Source of the DNA: Mesorhizobium neociceri
GTDB lineage: Bacteria; Pseudomonadota; Alphaproteobacteria; Rhizobiales; Rhizobiaceae
Length of the DNA stretch: 64,000 bases
Direction: 5' to 3'
Assembly: GCF_013520985.1 (NCBI RefSeq)
Contig: NZ_JACDTY010000011.1
Location: 124,001 to 188,000, forward strand
Shown here in pieces: positions 61,285-64,000 of the stretch. The notes below the pieces were generated by a model. The model made no database searches. It was not told where the DNA came from and saw only the letters and a program-made list of their open reading frames with translations. Position 1 is the first letter of the stretch; each line of letters begins with the position of its first letter. The translations under genes and the position numbers were made by a program.

Positions 61285-62184
61285 ATGAGACCACGCGACG
61301 CTCTCATTGCGACCATGCCTCCGGTCTTGTGGGCAATCGCCTATACGATGGCGAAGCCGGCTATGGACCGCTTTCCGCCACTGTTTCTCATGAGCATTGT
61401 CTATGCCGTCACGGCATTGGCATTGTATCGGCCGTGGCAGCCGCGGCAAACACCGCTATGGGCTGTGATCGCCGCAGCGACACTCGGCGCCAGCTTGCAA
61501 AGCGCGCTTATTTTCAGCGGGATCTCCCGCGTCCCTGCCACCATGGCGATTCTCACTGTTCAATCCCAAGTGCCGTTTGCGGTTCTCGCTGCTTGGCTCG
61601 TCGGCCAGGAACAGACAAGTGGTCGCCGTTTGGCCGGTGTCATAATTGCCTTGGCAGGCGTGGCGCTGGTCGTCGGGCTGCCTAACTCCGTCGGAGAATC
61701 CAGTGGCCTCCTGCTGATCGTGCTCGGCACGCTCTGCTGGGGTGTCGCCCAAGCAATCATCCGTACCAAGTCCCAGGATTCGGGCGCGCGCCTGATGGGC
61801 ATGATGGCGGCAATTGCCGCCCCGCAACTGCTGATCATGTCGCTTGTTCTGGAGAGCGGGCAGCAGGCGGCTATGCTCCAGGCCACGCTATCTCAATGGG
61901 GTGCGGTGGCGGTCTTGGCGCTGGGAGGTTTCGTCGCCGCATATTCGATCTGGTATGGCCTGCTTCGCCGGCACCGCGTTGATCAAATTGCCCCGTTCAT
62001 CCTCTTGATGCCGATTTTCGGCATGCTGACGGCACATGTGCTCCTTGGCGAAGCGCTCACGCCGCTCGTCGTAGTTGGAGGCATGATCATCCTGATTGGT
62101 CTCATACTCGTCGTTTGGGGACCGACTGTGGAAGAGGCCGTGGCCACCAAGCCGTTGCCGCTTGATGTTGGCGGTGTCGGGTAA
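61285..62184 (+). CDS. EamA family (DMT) transporter
   Basis: A 299-aa ten-helix membrane protein with two EamA repeats: the first ends near 'VQSQVPFAVLAAWLVGQEQT' and the second near 'FGMLTAHVLLGEALTPLVVV'. The second part ends with 'IILIGLILVVWGP'. Such transporters export metabolites or amino acids. The 166-base gap upstream has no gene and no clear promoter. Its place between two ars regulators suggests arsenic or thiol-metabolite export, but this is inference. Confidence 0.85.
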   Translation: MRPRDALIATMPPVLWAIAYTMAKPAMDRFPPLFLMSIVYAVTALALYRPWQPRQTPLWAVIAAATLGASLQSALIFSGISRVPATMAILTVQSQVPFAVLAAWLVGQEQTSGRRLAGVIIALAGVALVVGLPNSVGESSGLLLIVLGTLCWGVAQAIIRTKSQDSGARLMGMMAAIAAPQLLIMSLVLESGQQAAMLQATLSQWGAVAVLALGGFVAAYSIWYGLLRRHRVDQIAPFILLMPIFGMLTAHVLLGEALTPLVVVGGMIILIGLILVVWGPTVEEAVATKPLPLDVGGVG

Positions 62185-62200
62185 TTCGACATTATTCGAA
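62185..62200. promoter_or_regulatory. Candidate ArsR operator upstream of the second arsR
   Basis: TTCGA-CATTAT-TCGAA, an inverted repeat in an AT-rich stretch, 42 bases before the arsR start at 62243 and immediately after the EamA stop. Spacing suits an ArsR dimer. Not verified. Confidence 0.4.
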
Positions 62201-62242
62201 ATAGAATTGACACCACGAAGCCTTGGGTCTAATGGTATTTCC

Positions 62243-62563
62243 ATGAAACTCGAACAAGCAGCAAAGCAGCTCGAAGCTCTCGGTAATCCGACGAGGCTGA
62301 ACCTCTATCGCACGCTGGTTCGGGCCGGCGCTGCGGGGAGGCCGGTTGGCTATCTGCAGGAAAGTCTCGGCATCGCCGCCTCGACGCTGTCGCATCATCT
62401 ACACCGGCTGATCCTGACCGGCCTGGTGACTCAGGAACGACAGGCGACGACGCTGATCTGCCGCGCCAACTATCCTATCATGCAGGATTTGATCGGTTTC
62501 CTCGCCGACGAATGCTGTGCCGATGCAACCTGCAATTCCGCCACCGGAGAAGCGGCGGCGTAA
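62243..62563 (+). CDS. ArsR family regulator, second copy
   Basis: A 106-aa winged-helix protein from ATG 62243. It has 'QLEALGNPTRLNLYRTLVRA', 'LQESLGIAASTLSHHLHRLI' and 'QERQATTLICRANYPIM'. The C-terminal 'DECCADATCNS' provides a Cys pair plus one for arsenite. It differs clearly from the first ArsR in this cluster and probably controls the flavoprotein gene that begins 51 bases downstream. Confidence 0.9.
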   Translation: MKLEQAAKQLEALGNPTRLNLYRTLVRAGAAGRPVGYLQESLGIAASTLSHHLHRLILTGLVTQERQATTLICRANYPIMQDLIGFLADECCADATCNSATGEAAA

Positions 62564-62613
62564 TTTTTTTGATTGATATTTCGGTAATCCCGGAAGGATG
62601 GAAGGTATAGAAA

Positions 62614-64000
62614 ATGACCCCTCAAAGCGATCTACCCATCGCCGTCATCGGCGCCGGTCCGGTTGGGTTGGCGGCAGCCGTCCATCTGCTGGAGCAGGGC
62701 CTGCCAGTGAAGCTCTATGAGTCCGGCAGCGGCGTTGCGTCCAACCTGCGGGATTGGGGCCATGTCAGGGTGTTCACGCCCTGGCGCTACTGCATCGACC
62801 AGGCAGGGAGAAAATTGCTCGAAGCCCATGACTGGCGCATGCCGGCGCCAGAGGCATTCCCCACCGCCGGCGAGCTTGTCGAGCACTACCTGGAACCACT
62901 TGCCAGGCTGCCGGAACTGGCGCCGGCAATCGAAACCGGCGCCCGCGTCGTTGGCATCTCGCGCTGGGGCGCCGACAAGGTGCTGAGCAAGGCACGCGGG
63001 ACGCGGCCCTTCATGCTGGTGGTCGAAACGGCCAATGGCACAAGGCGAGACAGCGCCCGCGCCGTGATCGATGCATCCGGCACCTGGCAGATGCCAAATC
63101 CGCTCGGCGCTGGCGGAATCGCGGCCGAGGGCGAGGGCGAGGCAGAGAATGCCGGCCGTATCGCCTATGGAATCCCCGATATTCTCGGCCGTGACCGCGC
63201 TCTTTATTCCGGCCGCACGACGCTGGTTGCCGGTTCGGGGCACTCGGCTGCCAATGCCTTGCTCGACCTCGCCAGACTGGCAGATGCCGAGCTCGGCACG
63301 GCGTTCATCTGGGTGACGCGGGGCACCGACCTCGTGCGCATCTATGGCGGCGGCGATGCCGATGCTTTGCCGGCGCGCGGCGAGCTTGGCGCCGATGTTC
63401 GCGAACTGGCGGAAAGCGGCCGCGTCTCACTGGTGACAGGATTTGCGACCGTCGCCATCCGCGCGCATGAAAATCGCCTGATCGTCGAAGGCGAGACCGC
63501 AGACGGCTTGCGCCAGGTCGGCCCTGTCGACCGCATCATCGCCGCAACCGGGCAGCGGCCCGACCTCTCGCTGACCAGGGAGCTTCGCCTCGATCTCGAT
63601 CCGTGGCTTGAAGGCGTCAAGGCGCTGGGGCCGCTCATCGATCCCAACGAGCATTCCTGCGGTGATGTGCCGCCGCATGGCCACCGCGAGCTCAGCCATC
63701 CCGAGCCCGATTTCTATACGGTCGGCATCAAGAGCTATGGCAGGGCGCCGACCTTCCTGCTGCTGACGGGCTATGAGCAGGTCCGCTCCGTCGCCGCCGC
63801 TCTTGCCGGCGACATGGTTTCCGCCGATGCAGTGCAACTCGTGCTGCCGGAAACCGGCGTCTGTACGGTGCCGTCTTCTGCACTTGGCGCTGCGTCCAAA
63901 GGCTGTTGCGGCGGTCCGGCCGCAAAGGAGGCGGATGGCTGCTGCGTCGCCGATGTCGAAGCAAAAGCCGTCGGTAGGGGTGGGTGCGGTTGCGGCGTTG
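62614..64000 (+). CDS. FAD/NAD(P)-binding oxidoreductase of the arsenic cluster, partial at window end
   Basis: At least 462 codons remain open at the window end. It begins with a FAD Rossmann motif 'IAVIGAGPVGLAAAVHLLEQ' (about 9-28), then 'VIDASGTWQMPNPLGAGG', a second nucleotide-binding 'LVAGSGHSAANALLDLARLA', and 'IIAATGQRPDLSLTRELRLD'. From about residue 416 there is a cysteine-rich tail ('KGCCGGPAAKEADGCC', 'GRGGCGCG') like metalloid-binding tails of ArsD-type proteins. It resembles flavoproteins such as ArsO in other ars clusters. The reaction is not established. Confidence 0.8.
   Translation, partial: MTPQSDLPIAVIGAGPVGLAAAVHLLEQGLPVKLYESGSGVASNLRDWGHVRVFTPWRYCIDQAGRKLLEAHDWRMPAPEAFPTAGELVEHYLEPLARLPELAPAIETGARVVGISRWGADKVLSKARGTRPFMLVVETANGTRRDSARAVIDASGTWQMPNPLGAGGIAAEGEGEAENAGRIAYGIPDILGRDRALYSGRTTLVAGSGHSAANALLDLARLADAELGTAFIWVTRGTDLVRIYGGGDADALPARGELGADVRELAESGRVSLVTGFATVAIRAHENRLIVEGETADGLRQVGPVDRIIAATGQRPDLSLTRELRLDLDPWLEGVKALGPLIDPNEHSCGDVPPHGHRELSHPEPDFYTVGIKSYGRAPTFLLLTGYEQVRSVAAALAGDMVSADAVQLVLPETGVCTVPSSALGAASKGCCGGPAAKEADGCCVADVEAKAVGRGGCGCGV

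Noticed and set aside
57467-64000. Integrase or transposase for the tRNA-Leu islet
   Set aside because: All genes from the tRNA to the window end are transporters, regulators, reductases or a flavoprotein; no recombinase motif is present.

Overview
The window is a high-G+C alphaproteobacterial chromosome segment, most likely from Mesorhizobium or a close relative in the Rhizobiales. This is inferred from the gene set: an Irr-box-controlled mbfA, divergent hrcA/rph, an FzlA-like protein, Ku/LigD, a DUF1127 protein, DUF559 genes, an arsR-arsC-aqpS cluster, and many palindromic intergenic repeats typical of rhizobia. No rRNA, CRISPR array, transposase or integrase was seen.

Layout. 1-10.2 kb: end of a beta-propeller gene, a SulP transporter with an XRE regulator, PAP2 phosphatase, a four-helix EamA-like protein, small secreted proteins, a marR-GNAT operon, an FMO-type flavoprotein, a soluble DUF2156 protein and a YadGH-like ABC exporter. 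10.4-15.6 kb: cytochrome bd oxidase (cydAB), secreted MsrA, a repeat-rich secreted protein, a DUF1223 protein and a DUF559 gene between palindromic repeats. 15.7-17.6 kb: lepA. 17.76-19.29 kb: a visibly lower-G+C two-gene cassette encoding a DprA-like protein and a phosphoribosyltransferase, read as a ShosTA-like anti-phage toxin-antitoxin pair. 19.5-26.6 kb: membrane proteins, two paralogous secreted Cys-rich proteins on either side of a CDGSH Fe-S protein, a frameshifted DUF559 gene, mbfA behind a near-ideal Irr box, and a NIPSNAP/ABM operon divergent from an ArsR-like regulator. 26.8-30.2 kb: ku-ligD (non-homologous end joining). 30.6-40.8 kb: DCC and DUF4166 proteins, a DGPF/ECF42 sigma factor pair, a 2-hydroxyacid dehydrogenase, cysK, a LysE exporter, a beta/gamma-crystallin-like protein and a sugar dehydrogenase. 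40.8-57.3 kb: mostly housekeeping genes (hrcA, rph, rdgB, hemW, rsmI, yraN, uppP, fzlA-like, queG, mepA, glk, an MsbA-like ABC exporter, dapB, gpmA). 57.4-64 kb: tRNA-Leu(CAG), then an islet (CDF metal transporter plus MerR regulator) ending in a 15-bp copy of the tRNA 3' end, then an arsenic-resistance cluster that runs off the window.

The most notable features are the DprA/PRTase cassette, the tRNA-Leu islet with its duplicated attachment site, the association of two DUF559 genes with two families of palindromic repeats (nine complete and three half copies of the abundant families, plus rarer ones), and the Cys-rich paralogue pair around the CDGSH gene. Many gene pairs overlap by ATGA or GTGA, showing translational coupling. 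Two genes (22751-23117 and 45892-46094) need a single-base frameshift to read through and could be pseudogenes or sequence errors.
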